A stretch of DNA of 64,000 nt from Acidobacteria bacterium bin61 (GCA_002238705.1 MPMW01000001.1:1-64000), one strand, 5' to 3'; positions 46,555-55,418 are shown, numbered from the stretch's first letter. The notes: generated by a model not told the origin, from the letters alone. Made by a program: numbers and translations.

Positions 46555-47715
46555 CTACAGACGCCGCAGGGCCAGCGCCGTCTCGAGACGCATGGCCCGC
46601 CGCGCGGGAAAGATCCCGACCACGAGGCCGGTGACCACTGCCAGTCCGAGCCCGAGGAACAGGTCCTCGGGCCGCAGGAAGAGGCCCGGGAAATACGCCG
46701 CCAACGCCGGCCGCAGGACACGCTCGAGCCCGACGGCCAACACCATCCCCAGGAATCCCGCGGTGGTGACCAGGGTCACCGACTCCATGAGAACCAGGCG
46801 CTGCACCCGGCTGGAAGTGAACCCCAGCGCCTTCAGCAGCCCGATCTCGCCGATCCGCTCCCGCACCGACTGGGCCATGGTGTTGCCGGCGACCAGCAGG
46901 ATGGTGAAGAAGACCGCGCCGAGGATGGAGGTGACGATCAGACCCAGGTTGCCGACCTGGTTGGCAAACCCCGCGGCGAACGCTCCCTCGGACTCGCTCT
47001 TCGTCTCGGCGGCGGAGTTCCGGAACGTGTCGTCGATCGCGGCGGCAACCTCCGCAGCGCGATCGGAATCCGCGATCCGGACCGCAAACCAGCCGATCTG
47101 CCCGCGCCCGAAGGAACGGGCTTCGTCGAAGAAGTCGTAGCGGAACAGGAACTGGGTCTCGTCGAAGCCTTCGACGTCGCTCTCGTAGACGCCGACCAGC
47201 TCGAACTCCCAGGCCTCGTCGCCACGACCCTCCTGTTGCCAGATCGTCGGCTGGAGCGGGATCCGGTCGCCGACCTCCCAGCCGAAGCGCTCCACGAGCG
47301 CGCGGCCGGCGATGGCCCCGTTCCGGGTCTCGATCCAGCGGAGCTTCGCCTCCTCCGGCACCGAGACTTCCGGATACATGTCGAGGTACTCGGCGGGCTC
47401 GACGGGGGACTGCATGAAGAAGTTCGCCGGATCCTGGTAGACGCCGCCGAACCAGGTGAAGTGCACCGCGTCGATGACCCCGGGGACCTCTTCCATGTCG
47501 GCCTCGTAGGACTGCGGCAGAAGCTGGAAGAGGGAGACCCGGTGCCGCACCACCAGCCGGTCTTCATTGGCGATGTCGACGCCCATGGAGAAGGCGGTCT
47601 GGAGCATCGAGAGCACCCCGAAGATCAGGAACGCGAACACCACCGACGAAAACGTCAGGAAGGTCCGCGTCTTCTTGCGGCGGAGCGCCGCGCTGATCAG
47701 CGTGAAGGAACTCAT
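46555..47715 (-). CDS. MacB/LolCE-type ABC permease (FtsX superfamily)
   Basis: This 386-residue permease has the same architecture as its downstream neighbour. The N-terminal 'MSSFTLISAALRRKKTRTFL' plus 'TFSSVVFAFLIFGVLSML' is followed by a periplasmic MacB-like domain. The C-terminal helices carry 'QSVRERIGEIGLLKALGFTS' and end in 'GIFPARRAMRLETALALRRL'. Two different permeases with one ATPase suggests a heteromeric pump. The ATG overlaps the ATPase stop by four bases. It may form a tripartite pump with the HlyD-like protein encoded next. Confidence 0.9.
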   Translation of the reverse strand: MSSFTLISAALRRKKTRTFLTFSSVVFAFLIFGVLSMLQTAFSMGVDIANEDRLVVRHRVSLFQLLPQSYEADMEEVPGVIDAVHFTWFGGVYQDPANFFMQSPVEPAEYLDMYPEVSVPEEAKLRWIETRNGAIAGRALVERFGWEVGDRIPLQPTIWQQEGRGDEAWEFELVGVYESDVEGFDETQFLFRYDFFDEARSFGRGQIGWFAVRIADSDRAAEVAAAIDDTFRNSAAETKSESEGAFAAGFANQVGNLGLIVTSILGAVFFTILLVAGNTMAQSVRERIGEIGLLKALGFTSSRVQRLVLMESVTLVTTAGFLGMVLAVGLERVLRPALAAYFPGLFLRPEDLFLGLGLAVVTGLVVGIFPARRAMRLETALALRRL

Positions 47716-48491
47716 ACGGCCGCCCCCGCCGGTTCGTGGGCGGGCAGCACGATCGTGCCGTCGTGTCCGCAGTCGGCGAGCTGGCCGTCCACCAGGTGGA
47801 GAATGCGGGACGCCCGCTCGGCCGCCTCCGGGTCGTGCGTCACCATCAGGACGGTCTTGCCCTGGTCGCGGTTCAGCGCCACCAGCAGATCGAGAATCTC
47901 GCCGCTCGTCGCCCGGTCGAGATCCCCGGTCGGCTCGTCGCAGACGAGGAGCGCCGGATCGTTCACCAACGCACGGGCGATGCCGACCCGCTGCTGCTCG
48001 CCGCCCGAGAGCTCCCGGGGACGATGTTTGCTCCGGTCGGAGAGTCCCACGATTTCGAGCGCAATCTCGACCCGGCGCCGCCGCTCCCGAGCCGAGAAGG
48101 AGGTCAGCAGCAGCGGCACCGCCACGTTCCGCTCCGCGTTCAGCGCGCCGAGCAGATTCGAGAACTGGAACACGAAGCCGATGTTGCGAGCCCGCCAACC
48201 GGCGAGTTTTCGTTCGGACAGGCTGTGGATCGGCGATCCGCCGACGATCACCTCTCCGCCGGTCGGCCGGTCGAGCCCGGCGATCAGGTTCAAGAGAGTG
48301 GACTTCCCGGAACCCGAGGGTCCCATGAGGGCCAGAAACTCGCCATTCGCCATGCGGAGGCTGAGGTCCTTCAGGACCGGAACGGGCGTTCGGCCCCGCT
48401 GGAAGACCCGGCTGACGCTCCGCACATCCACCATGGCTTCGCCCGTCGCTCCGTTTGTGTTCTGTGTTTCGGCCATGTCTTTCTCACTCAT
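47712..48491 (-). CDS. MacB/LolD-type ABC ATPase
   Basis: The 259-residue ATPase has Walker A 'MGPSGSGKSTLLNLI', the signature 'ELSGGEQQRVGIARALVNDP', Walker B 'LLVCDEPTGDLD' and the H-loop 'LMVTHDPEA'. The Q-loop context 'NIGFVFQFSNLLG' is typical of the LolD/MacB subfamily, which energises mechanotransmission rather than substrate import. It is flanked by two permeases downstream and an adaptor upstream. Residues 1-20 ('MSEKDMAETQNTNGATGEAM') are unlike the family, so a later start is possible. Confidence 0.93.
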   Translation of the reverse strand: MSEKDMAETQNTNGATGEAMVDVRSVSRVFQRGRTPVPVLKDLSLRMANGEFLALMGPSGSGKSTLLNLIAGLDRPTGGEVIVGGSPIHSLSERKLAGWRARNIGFVFQFSNLLGALNAERNVAVPLLLTSFSARERRRRVEIALEIVGLSDRSKHRPRELSGGEQQRVGIARALVNDPALLVCDEPTGDLDRATSGEILDLLVALNRDQGKTVLMVTHDPEAAERASRILHLVDGQLADCGHDGTIVLPAHEPAGAAV

Positions 48492-48509
48492 GCGGTTGTC
48501 TCCCGTTAC

Positions 48510-49745
48510 TCATGGAGCTGCGGATGCTTCCACCACCTCCGCGCCATCCTCGAGACCCTCGAGGCCCTCCACTACGACCCGGTCGCCCTCGACCAGTCCG
48601 GAGAGCACAAAAACGTCGGACCCGCGCCGGTCGCCGAGCCGCACCGCCCGGCGCTGGACGCGTCCGTCGCGCAGCAGGTAGACGAGGTCCCGGCCAGTGT
48701 CCTGAAACACGGCTTCCGCCTCGACCAGGAGGCCCTCCGGGGCCTCCTCCGGTTTCGCTTCGGCGGACCGGAAACTCACCTTGACCCCCATGTCCGGCAG
48801 GATCCGGGGGTCCAGTTCCTCGAAGCCGATCCGCACCCGGACCGTGGCCCGGTCGCGGTCGGCCGTCGGGATGATCGCGATCACCCGGGCCGGGATCGTC
48901 CAGTCGTCGTAGGAGTCGAGGACGGCGTCCACCGGCTGCCCCGGCGATACCCGGTTGATATAGGCCTCGTTGACGTCCACCTCGATCTCCAGCGAGGTCA
49001 TGTCCACGATGGTGCCGATTCCGGTGCGGGTAAACCCGGCGCCGCCCGCGATCGGGGACATCATCTCGCCGGGCTGCGCGTTCTTCGCGGTGATCACGCC
49101 GTCGAAGGGCGCCCGGATCACCATGTCCTCGATCTGCTGGCGGATCACCTCTACCTGCCGCTCCGAGACGCGGACGTCCTCGTGCTGCCGCTCGATGCGC
49201 GCTTCGAGGGTCGCGACCTCGCCGTTCACCTGGTCGAGGTCCGCCTGTCCGGCGACCTCCTGTTCCACGAGGCGCCGGGTCCTCTCCTGGCGCAGGCTCG
49301 CTTCGGCGAGTTGAGCCTCCACTTCGAGAACCGCCTTTCCGGCCGCCGCCGTCTGGGCGTCCGCGAGCCGGAGGGTGCGCTCCAGGTTGGAGGAGTCGAG
49401 CCGCGCGAGCACCTGGCCGGCGGTCACCTCCATGCCCTCTTCGATGGCGATTTCGGTGATCTGTCCCGCGGTCTTCGACGAAACGGTGGCCTGGCGGCGC
49501 GCCGTGACGTAACCGCTCGCGTTCAGCACCGTGGTGCCGGCGTCCACCGAGATCGAGCGAACCCGCCCCGTCCGCACCGCGAGCGCCTCCGGCTCCGACC
49601 CGAGCAGGAAGACGGCCGCAACGCCGCCGCCGATCACGAGCAGCCCACCGATGATCGCGGTGATGAGCGCGAAGGGACGCGAACCCCGCTGCTCCTCGCC
49701 GATCTTGAGTTCGGCGAGCCGGTCAGCGGGTTTCGGAGGGTTCAT
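48510..49745 (-). CDS. HlyD/MacA-type periplasmic adaptor
   Basis: A 411-residue membrane-fusion protein. An N-terminal membrane helix ('FALITAIIGGLLVIGGGVAA') is followed by barrel-sandwich halves: 'ATVSSKTAGQITEIAIEEGM' with 'VTAGQVLARLD', and 'IRAPFDGVITAKNAQPGEMM'. A long coiled-coil hairpin lies between them (about residues 115-205), and a beta-barrel domain follows. It should bridge the ABC permeases to an outer-membrane channel, but no TolC-like gene is in the window. It is the first gene of the operon and 161 bp downstream of the regulator gene. Confidence 0.92.
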   Translation of the reverse strand: MNPPKPADRLAELKIGEEQRGSRPFALITAIIGGLLVIGGGVAAVFLLGSEPEALAVRTGRVRSISVDAGTTVLNASGYVTARRQATVSSKTAGQITEIAIEEGMEVTAGQVLARLDSSNLERTLRLADAQTAAAGKAVLEVEAQLAEASLRQERTRRLVEQEVAGQADLDQVNGEVATLEARIERQHEDVRVSERQVEVIRQQIEDMVIRAPFDGVITAKNAQPGEMMSPIAGGAGFTRTGIGTIVDMTSLEIEVDVNEAYINRVSPGQPVDAVLDSYDDWTIPARVIAIIPTADRDRATVRVRIGFEELDPRILPDMGVKVSFRSAEAKPEEAPEGLLVEAEAVFQDTGRDLVYLLRDGRVQRRAVRLGDRRGSDVFVLSGLVEGDRVVVEGLEGLEDGAEVVEASAAP

Positions 49746-49906
49746 CTTGAGTCACCACGGACCTACGTGGCGTCTTTCGAGAAGGTTCCGGCTCTCGGAC
49801 GGCGACGGACGGCCCTCATTTCCAAAGAACTTCCGCAGGCTACGTTTTCAATACGTGCGTGGCGCGCGAATGTTACCGACAAGGCCCGGCGGGGCGCGGC
49901 GGCAGG

Positions 49907-50185
49907 TCACCGCTCCGAGGCAACCAGCGTCTGCAACCGTTCGACGTGCCGCACCAGGGCGGCGCGGCCGGCGTCCGTGAGGCGGTAACGGGTCTGCGGC
50001 CGGCGGCGCACGAAGCGCTTGCGCTCCGTGACGTAGCCGCCCGCGATCAGTTTTCCGAGGTGCGCGCTGAGGTTGCCGTTGGTCGCCTTGACCGACTTCT
50101 GGAGATCGGTGAAGGTGGACCACTCCACCGCGACCAGCTCCGCGATGACCGCCAGGCGGACCCGGGACAGCAGGAGTTCATCCAT
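49907..50185 (-). CDS. Winged-helix transcriptional regulator
   Basis: A 92-residue single-domain regulator. 'SRVRLAVIAELVAVEWSTFT' is followed by 'DLQKSVKATNGNLSAHLGKL' (recognition helix) and the wing 'TERKRFVRRRPQTRYRLTDA'. This is the small MarR/ArsR-like type in which the protein is only the winged helix plus a dimerisation helix, often found with a membrane protein like the one here. It overlaps that gene by eight bases. Likely target is its own promoter, which contains a 29-bp palindrome (50762-50790), and possibly the efflux operon downstream. Confidence 0.85.
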   Translation of the reverse strand: MDELLLSRVRLAVIAELVAVEWSTFTDLQKSVKATNGNLSAHLGKLIAGGYVTERKRFVRRRPQTRYRLTDAGRAALVRHVERLQTLVASER

Positions 50186-50747
50186 GAGTGCGGCGGGTCC
50201 GGAGCACGACGGCCGGGACCACGAGCCCTGCGACCCAGCCGAGGGCGAGCGTTCCGTGGAACCAGGCCGGTACGAGACTGGCGAGCGCCGCGGCGGCGAG
50301 CAGCGCGATGCCGCCGAGGAGCAGGGGCCGGCTCGCCTGCAGGCCGACGGCCAGCAGCGCGATGCTCATTCCCCCGGCCCAGAACAGCGACATCGCATCC
50401 GCGGGAATCACCCGGTGCTGGGCAGTGAGATTCACCAGCAACAGGACTCCGAACGCCGCGCCGAACGTGATGCCCGCCTGGGTGTCGGTCCGCGTTTCGC
50501 GTCCGGTGTCATGACGGCGCGCGGCCCACACGCTGATGACGATGGCGAGCAGCATCAGCGGCAGTTGGAAGGACCCGTCGGACGGCGCCGGAACGCCGAG
50601 TGCCCGAGCCTGCTGTACTCCGTTGACGATCGCGGCGAACAGTCCCCAGGCGAGGAGGATGAGCGGCGGCATGTTCAGCGTGCGGTCAACGTCCCGAAGG
50701 ATCCGGTCAACCAGCGCCAGGTCGTGGCGGGCCGTGGTCTCGTCCAT
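50178..50747 (-). CDS. Multi-spanning membrane protein, partner of the regulator
   Basis: A 189-residue protein, ATG preceded by GGAGG. A hydrophilic N-terminal helix ('MDETTARHDLALVDRILRDV') is followed by four or five transmembrane segments, including 'PPLILLAWGLFAAIVNGVQQ', 'FGAAFGVLLLVNLTAQ' and 'ALGWVAGLVVPAVVL'. Proteins of this kind are encoded before small winged-helix regulators in several phyla, but their function is unknown. It shares the promoter at 50762-50803, and its stop overlaps the regulator start by eight bases. Confidence 0.75.
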   Translation of the reverse strand: MDETTARHDLALVDRILRDVDRTLNMPPLILLAWGLFAAIVNGVQQARALGVPAPSDGSFQLPLMLLAIVISVWAARRHDTGRETRTDTQAGITFGAAFGVLLLVNLTAQHRVIPADAMSLFWAGGMSIALLAVGLQASRPLLLGGIALLAAAALASLVPAWFHGTLALGWVAGLVVPAVVLRTRRTHG

Positions 50748-50761
50748 GGGTGGCCTCCGTT

Positions 50762-50803
50762 CAGAGTAGTCTGTTTTATAGATTACTCTGATCTCGATGT
50801 CAA
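50762..50803 (-). promoter_or_regulatory. Consensus-like promoter embedded in a 29-bp palindrome
   Basis: Reading leftward, TTGACA (50803-50798) and TATAAA (50780-50775) are exactly 17 bases apart, a near-ideal sigma-70 promoter. CAGAGTA at 50762 and TACTCTG ending at 50790 are the outer arms of an imperfect 29-bp inverted repeat; about 11 of 13 arm positions pair. It covers the -10 box and the likely transcription start. Binding of the winged-helix regulator here would block transcription, a typical autoregulation layout. The region is strikingly AT-rich for this genome. Confidence 0.8.
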
Positions 50804-50842
50804 GCGGAGGAGCGCGCGCCACGGGACGCGCGGTACGACTCG

Positions 50843-51499
50843 CTACCGGAGGGAGACCTGCTGGTCCGCCGGCAGGGTCAGCAGGACGCCGTAGCCCCGG
50901 CAGCGGGGATCGTGGACGTAGTCGGGGATCAGGCCGTCCGGACGGAATCCGATCCGCATCTGGGCGGACACCGTCGGATCCTGGATCTCCCCCGCCACCA
51001 GCCGCTCGTAGTAGTCCCCGGCGCTCATCCGGCCGGCGGCCGCCCCGTAACCGTTCAGCATCCCCACGGTGAGCTGGCCGCGGAGTCCGAGGCGCACCGC
51101 GGTGGACTGCCGGGCCGCGTAGAGCGCCCGGGCGATGCCGCGGCGCCGCCAGTCCGGATGGACGCCGACATCGGCTCCGTAAAGCCACTCGCCTTCGGGA
51201 TCGTGGGCGGTGAGGGACAGCCCGCCCACGAACGCCGGGAACCGATGCTGCGGATTCGACAGATCCAGGTTGAGCCGCAGGGTTGTGGTCGCTGCGATGG
51301 GGACATACGGGGGCTCGTCCGGCAGAGCGACGAACTGACCCTCCGGAAAGAGTTCGACGTGCCGCCGGTAGTGGTCCGCTCCGAAACGTTCCGACGGGTC
51401 CAGCGTCGGGAACACGACGCGCTGGAGTTCAGCCAGCGCTCCGGCATGGGCAGGCGCGGTGGGCGCGACTCTCCAGCCGCGACCCGTGGGAAGCGCCAA
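50843..51499 (-). CDS. GNAT-family N-acetyltransferase
   Basis: This 218-residue protein has the acetyl-CoA-binding motif 'ADVGVHPDWRRRGIARALYA' (R/Q-x-x-G-x-G/A type) and flanking strands 'GGLSLTAHDPEGEW' and 'LTVGMLNGYGAAAGRMSAGD'. The start is a TTG, four bases from the symporter stop, so translation coupling is plausible. It is the last gene of an operon with an aminotransferase, a hydroxyacid dehydrogenase and a sodium symporter. Its substrate may be an amine of that pathway (inference). Confidence 0.8.
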   Translation of the reverse strand: MALPTGRGWRVAPTAPAHAGALAELQRVVFPTLDPSERFGADHYRRHVELFPEGQFVALPDEPPYVPIAATTTLRLNLDLSNPQHRFPAFVGGLSLTAHDPEGEWLYGADVGVHPDWRRRGIARALYAARQSTAVRLGLRGQLTVGMLNGYGAAAGRMSAGDYYERLVAGEIQDPTVSAQMRIGFRPDGLIPDYVHDPRCRGYGVLLTLPADQQVSLR

Positions 51500-51502
51500 C
51501 GC

Positions 51503-53002
51503 TCAGCCGGCCGGAGGCCGGAGGCCCAGGACCCCGAGACGCCCCCTGGTCTCGATGGGGTCGCCGGAGGCGTCGGTGAGCACTCGCGGCGGGTGGCTCT
51601 TCGCGGTCAGCAGGGACACGGCGACCGTCACCAGCAGCGAAACCGGGGTGGCGATGAGGGCGTTCGGCAGCTCCGTCACGCTGCCGGGGGAAACCGCGCC
51701 CGAGACCAGTTCCGCCCCGACGAGCCCCAGCCAGACCACCAGTCCCGCAGCGATGCCGCTTACGCAGCCCGGACCGTTCGTCCGCTTCCAGTACATCCCC
51801 AGGGTGAGCGGGCCGAAGAGGCCGACCATCATCACCGTCCACGACTCGACCATCAGCGAATAGACGCTCTGGAACCAGAGCGCCACCGCCAGCGCCAGTC
51901 CGCAGAAGATCACCACCCCGACCCGGACGGCGACCAGCACCTCCTTCGGCTTGAGGTCGGGGGCGAGGTTGCGCATGATGTTCTGCCCGAAGACGCTCGC
52001 CGGCGCGAGCAGGCCGCTGTCGGCCGAACTCATGAGCGCCGAGAACAGCGCCCCCAGGAAGAGGGCGAGGCCAGCCGGCGGCAGGTACTCCATGGCGAGA
52101 CGCGGGACGATCTCTTCGGGGTTCTGGAGCCCCGGCATCAGCACGGAGCCGACCATCCCGAGCGCCACCGGGACGAGGCCCACCACCAGGTAGAGCGAAC
52201 CCCCGAAGTAGGCGGCCCACTGCGCCACCCGCTCGCTCTTCGAGCTCAGCGCCCGCTGCATGAGGTCCTGGCCCGGCAGGTTGCCGAGGCCGATCAGCAG
52301 CCACGCCTGCACGAAGAACAGCCACTCCAGAAGCCCTCCCGTCGGCAGGAAGCGGGTGCGGCCCTCCGGCAGCGCTTCGAGCACGGCGGAGACGCCGCCG
52401 GCCGCGCCGAGCACGATCGGCAGCAGCACGCAGATCGCGGCGATCAGCACCAGCGCCTGGAAGAAATCGGTGAGGGTCACGCCCCACATCCCGCCGAGCA
52501 CCGTGTACACCAGCACGATGGCGGCGGCGATGAGGATGCTGGCGACGAAGGGGAGGCCCGCCATCGCCGAGAGCACGGTGCCGACCGCCAGCAACTGCGA
52601 ACCCACCCAGCCGATGTAGGCGGGAAGAATGGAGAGCGCCGACAGGATCTCCGCCGACTTGCCGAACCGGCGGCGGAAAAAATCGGGGACCGTGAGGAGC
52701 CGAAGACGCCGGAGTATCCGCACGTAGAACGCTCCGGCCAGCAGCAGGCAGAGCGCGGCGCCGAAGGGATCGGCCACCACGGCGTTCAGGCCGCCGGCGT
52801 AGGAGGCTCCTGCCGCCCCGATGAGCGTGCCTCCCCCGAACCAGGTCGCAAACAGAGTGAAGGTGCAAAGCCCCAGGCCGAGCCGGCGGCCGGCGACCAC
52901 GAAGTCCGTCGCGTTCCGGATCCGCGTGGAGGCAACCGCCCCCAGGAACAGGAGTCCCGCAAGGTAGACGCAGACGGCGACAATGACGAAGGTCTGGCTC
53001 AT
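51503..53002 (-). CDS. Sodium:solute symporter (SSS/PutP-like)
   Basis: The 499-residue transporter has 13-14 transmembrane helices in the LeuT-like fold. It begins 'MSQTFVIVAVCVYLAGLLFL' and has 'ATWFGGGTLIGAAGASYAGG' (helix 1 with the Na+ site) and 'LGALFSALMSSADSGLLAPA' (helix 8 sodium site with paired Ser). This family imports sugars, amino acids, carboxylates or vitamins with Na+. The operon suggests an amino acid or carboxylate substrate. The gene lies between the dehydrogenase (71-bp gap) and the GNAT gene. Confidence 0.92.
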   Translation of the reverse strand: MSQTFVIVAVCVYLAGLLFLGAVASTRIRNATDFVVAGRRLGLGLCTFTLFATWFGGGTLIGAAGASYAGGLNAVVADPFGAALCLLLAGAFYVRILRRLRLLTVPDFFRRRFGKSAEILSALSILPAYIGWVGSQLLAVGTVLSAMAGLPFVASILIAAAIVLVYTVLGGMWGVTLTDFFQALVLIAAICVLLPIVLGAAGGVSAVLEALPEGRTRFLPTGGLLEWLFFVQAWLLIGLGNLPGQDLMQRALSSKSERVAQWAAYFGGSLYLVVGLVPVALGMVGSVLMPGLQNPEEIVPRLAMEYLPPAGLALFLGALFSALMSSADSGLLAPASVFGQNIMRNLAPDLKPKEVLVAVRVGVVIFCGLALAVALWFQSVYSLMVESWTVMMVGLFGPLTLGMYWKRTNGPGCVSGIAAGLVVWLGLVGAELVSGAVSPGSVTELPNALIATPVSLLVTVAVSLLTAKSHPPRVLTDASGDPIETRGRLGVLGLRPPAG

Positions 53003-53073
53003 CGCCGCCTCACAGCCGAAGCACCGCTGCCGGATTCCGGGCGCGGTGCCTCAGCCGGCTGCACGAAGTGTTG

Positions 53074-54096
53074 CTAGCGCGCGACGCGCTGCCGGTACGC
53101 CTCGGTGTCGTAGACCTCGGGGTTCACGCAGTTGGGCGCGTGCTCGCGGTTCAAATGGGCCACCGCGTTTTCGGCGCACATGGTGGCCATACGGTCCCGG
53201 GTGGCCACGCTGCCGCTCGCGATGTGGGGGAGCATCACCACGTTGTCGCACTCGGCGAGTCCCGGATGGAAGGCCGGCTCACGTTCGAAGACGTCGAGTC
53301 CCGCCCCCCCGATCTGGCCCGACTTGAGAGCATCCACCAGCGCCGCCTCGTGAACCACGGGGCCGCGCGCCGTGTTGATCAGGATCGCGGTCTCCTTCAT
53401 CCGGGCGAACGCCGCCGCATCGAACAGATGATGCGTCGAAGGATTCAGATCGGTGTGGATCGTGACGAAGTCGCTGCGGGCCAGCAGCTCGTCGAACCCG
53501 GCGTATTCCACGTCCGGGCGGGCTTCGATGATCGCCTTCATGGGCGGATCGAAGGCCAGCACGTCCATGTCGAAACCCTGGGCGCGCCTATGCATCGCCC
53601 GCCCGATGCGCCCGAAGCCGACGACTCCCAGCACCTTGCGGCGTTCGTCGCCGCCGGGACTCACGTCCGCGCCGAGCATCAGCGAAGGACCCCAGATCCG
53701 GTACCGGCCGCCGCGCATGTAGGCGTCTGCCGGAACCACCCGGCGCGCCGCCGCCATGAGCAGGGTCCACGCCAGATCCGCCGTCGTATCGGTGAGGACG
53801 CCGGGGGTGTTCGTGACGGGCACTCCGAGTTCGGTGGCCGCCGCCACGTCCACGTTGTTGAAGCCGACCGCGTAGTTGGCGACGCCGAGCAACTGCGGAG
53901 CGGACTCCATGAGTTCCCGGTCCACCGCCTCGGTCAGGAGGGAGACGTGAACGTCCGCGCTCCGGGCGCCGGCGAGCACCTGGTCCCGGGGCGTCGAATC
54001 GCCGTCGGCGGTGGGCGCCACCTCCACCTCGGCGGCGGCGCGCAGGATGGCGAGGCCGGCTTCCGGGATGGGGCGGGTAACGAAGATGCGACTCAT
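53074..54096 (-). CDS. D-2-hydroxyacid dehydrogenase (glyoxylate/hydroxypyruvate reductase-like)
   Basis: A 340-residue NAD(P)-dependent enzyme. The Rossmann motif 'LGVVGFGRIGRAMHRRAQGF' is followed by catalytic residues: Arg in 'LINTARGPVVHEAALVDAL', Glu in 'LDVFEREPAFHPGL' and His in 'VVMLPHIASGSVATR'. The family reduces 2-oxoacids to D-2-hydroxyacids. Closest resemblance is to glyoxylate/hydroxypyruvate/2-ketogluconate reductases. Its start overlaps the aminotransferase stop by four bases (ATGA), so the pair is translated together: transamination would deliver the 2-oxoacid. Confidence 0.92.
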   Translation of the reverse strand: MSRIFVTRPIPEAGLAILRAAAEVEVAPTADGDSTPRDQVLAGARSADVHVSLLTEAVDRELMESAPQLLGVANYAVGFNNVDVAAATELGVPVTNTPGVLTDTTADLAWTLLMAAARRVVPADAYMRGGRYRIWGPSLMLGADVSPGGDERRKVLGVVGFGRIGRAMHRRAQGFDMDVLAFDPPMKAIIEARPDVEYAGFDELLARSDFVTIHTDLNPSTHHLFDAAAFARMKETAILINTARGPVVHEAALVDALKSGQIGGAGLDVFEREPAFHPGLAECDNVVMLPHIASGSVATRDRMATMCAENAVAHLNREHAPNCVNPEVYDTEAYRQRVAR

Positions 54097-55418
54097 GCGG
54101 CAATTCCCAGGGCAGTTCGATCGTCGAGGAAGCGGGCGAATCCGTCGTGGTCGGCGACCCCGGCGGCGATCCGGCGAATTCCTTCGCGGATCGAGTCCAT
54201 GTCCGCGGCGTAGGAGAGACGCAGGAAGTTCTGCCCCTCACTGCCGATCACGCCGAAGCTGCGGCGGTCCACCAGGGCGACGCCGTGGTAGTAGAGAAGG
54301 AACCTGGAAATCAGGGTCGCGGGGCTGGTGCCGGCCTTCCGGGAATCCGGCAACGACTCGAAATACGCCGTGGCGCCGAGAGACTCGCAGACACCGGTGA
54401 TGTTCGGAAACACGTAGAAGGCCCCGAGCGGATTCGCGCAGCGGATCCCCGGGATGGCGTTCAGCGCCGGCACCACGTAGTCGCGGCGCCGCTTGAACTC
54501 CGCGACCATCGAGCCGACCACTTCAAGGGTCTTGGGATTCTCGAGCGCCTCGCGGGCCGCCCGCTGGATGAAGGGAGGAACGCAACTCACCGTGTTGATG
54601 TTGATCTGCTTGAAGCGGAGGGCCTCTTCGGCGGTGGGAAGCACGCACCAGCCGAGCCGCCAGCCGGTCATGGCGTACCCCTTCGAGTGCCCGCTCGCGA
54701 TGATGGTGTGCCGTTCCATGCCCGGCAGGGAAGCCATCGAGGTGTGCTCGAAGCCGTCGAAAGTGATGTGCTCGTAGATCTCGTCCGAATAGATACGGAT
54801 GTCCGGACGGCCCCGCTCCTTCACGAGCTGAGCAACCTCTTCCAGAAGGCTCTTCGGCAGCACGCCGCCGGTCGGGTTTGACGGCGAGCAGAGCATCAGG
54901 ACCTTGGTCCTGGTGGTGAGCAGCCGGTCCAGATCCTCCGCTGTGAAGGAAAACCCGCGCTCCTCGCGCAGGACGAGCGGCTTCGGCACGCCGCCGAGAT
55001 AGGTGACCCACGACTCGTAGATCGGGAATCCGGGACTCGGGTAGATCACCTCGTCGCCGGGATCCACGTAGGCCATCATCGTGTAGCCGATGGCCGGTTT
55101 GGCCCCGGGAAGAATGATGATGCGGTCGGCGGTCACGTCGATCCCGCGGGTCCGGGTCACATGGGCGGCGAGCGATTCGCGGAGCGGAGCGATGCCGGCG
55201 GGGTCCGTGTAGTGGGTGTCCCCGGCGCGGATGGCCGCGATTCCCGCCTCGTTGATGTGCGGGGCGCTGTCGAAGTCGGGCTCGCCGATGGTGAACGGGA
55301 TGACATCCACGCCGCGCGCCCGGGCGCGGGCCATGTCTTCCCCGATCTTGAACGCGTTCTCGGTTCCCAGGTGGCCGAAACGCCGGGCAAAAAGAGGCAT
55401 GTTGTCTGTCTGCGGCAC
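54093..55418 (-). CDS. PLP-dependent aminotransferase (class I/II)
   Basis: The 441-residue enzyme has the schiff-base lysine in 'ASGHSKGYAMTGWRLGW', the 'LCSPSNPTGGVLPKSLLEEV' block (Asn contact), 'IYSDEIYEHITFDG' (Asp and Tyr) and the carboxylate-binding Arg in 'QNFLRLSYA'. Length is slightly above the 400-residue norm because of a C-terminal extension. A GTG start six codons before the ATG at 55400 is possible. Amino donor is unknown; aspartate/alanine-type chemistry is the default. It heads a four-gene operon: aminotransferase, dehydrogenase, symporter, GNAT. Confidence 0.92.
   Translation of the reverse strand: MPQTDNMPLFARRFGHLGTENAFKIGEDMARARARGVDVIPFTIGEPDFDSAPHINEAGIAAIRAGDTHYTDPAGIAPLRESLAAHVTRTRGIDVTADRIIILPGAKPAIGYTMMAYVDPGDEVIYPSPGFPIYESWVTYLGGVPKPLVLREERGFSFTAEDLDRLLTTRTKVLMLCSPSNPTGGVLPKSLLEEVAQLVKERGRPDIRIYSDEIYEHITFDGFEHTSMASLPGMERHTIIASGHSKGYAMTGWRLGWCVLPTAEEALRFKQININTVSCVPPFIQRAAREALENPKTLEVVGSMVAEFKRRRDYVVPALNAIPGIRCANPLGAFYVFPNITGVCESLGATAYFESLPDSRKAGTSPATLISRFLLYYHGVALVDRRSFGVIGSEGQNFLRLSYAADMDSIREGIRRIAAGVADHDGFARFLDDRTALGIAA

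Noticed and set aside
50912-53077. 721-codon open frame on the plus strand
   Set aside because: Antisense to the GNAT and symporter genes; the product is highly charged, low-complexity sequence.
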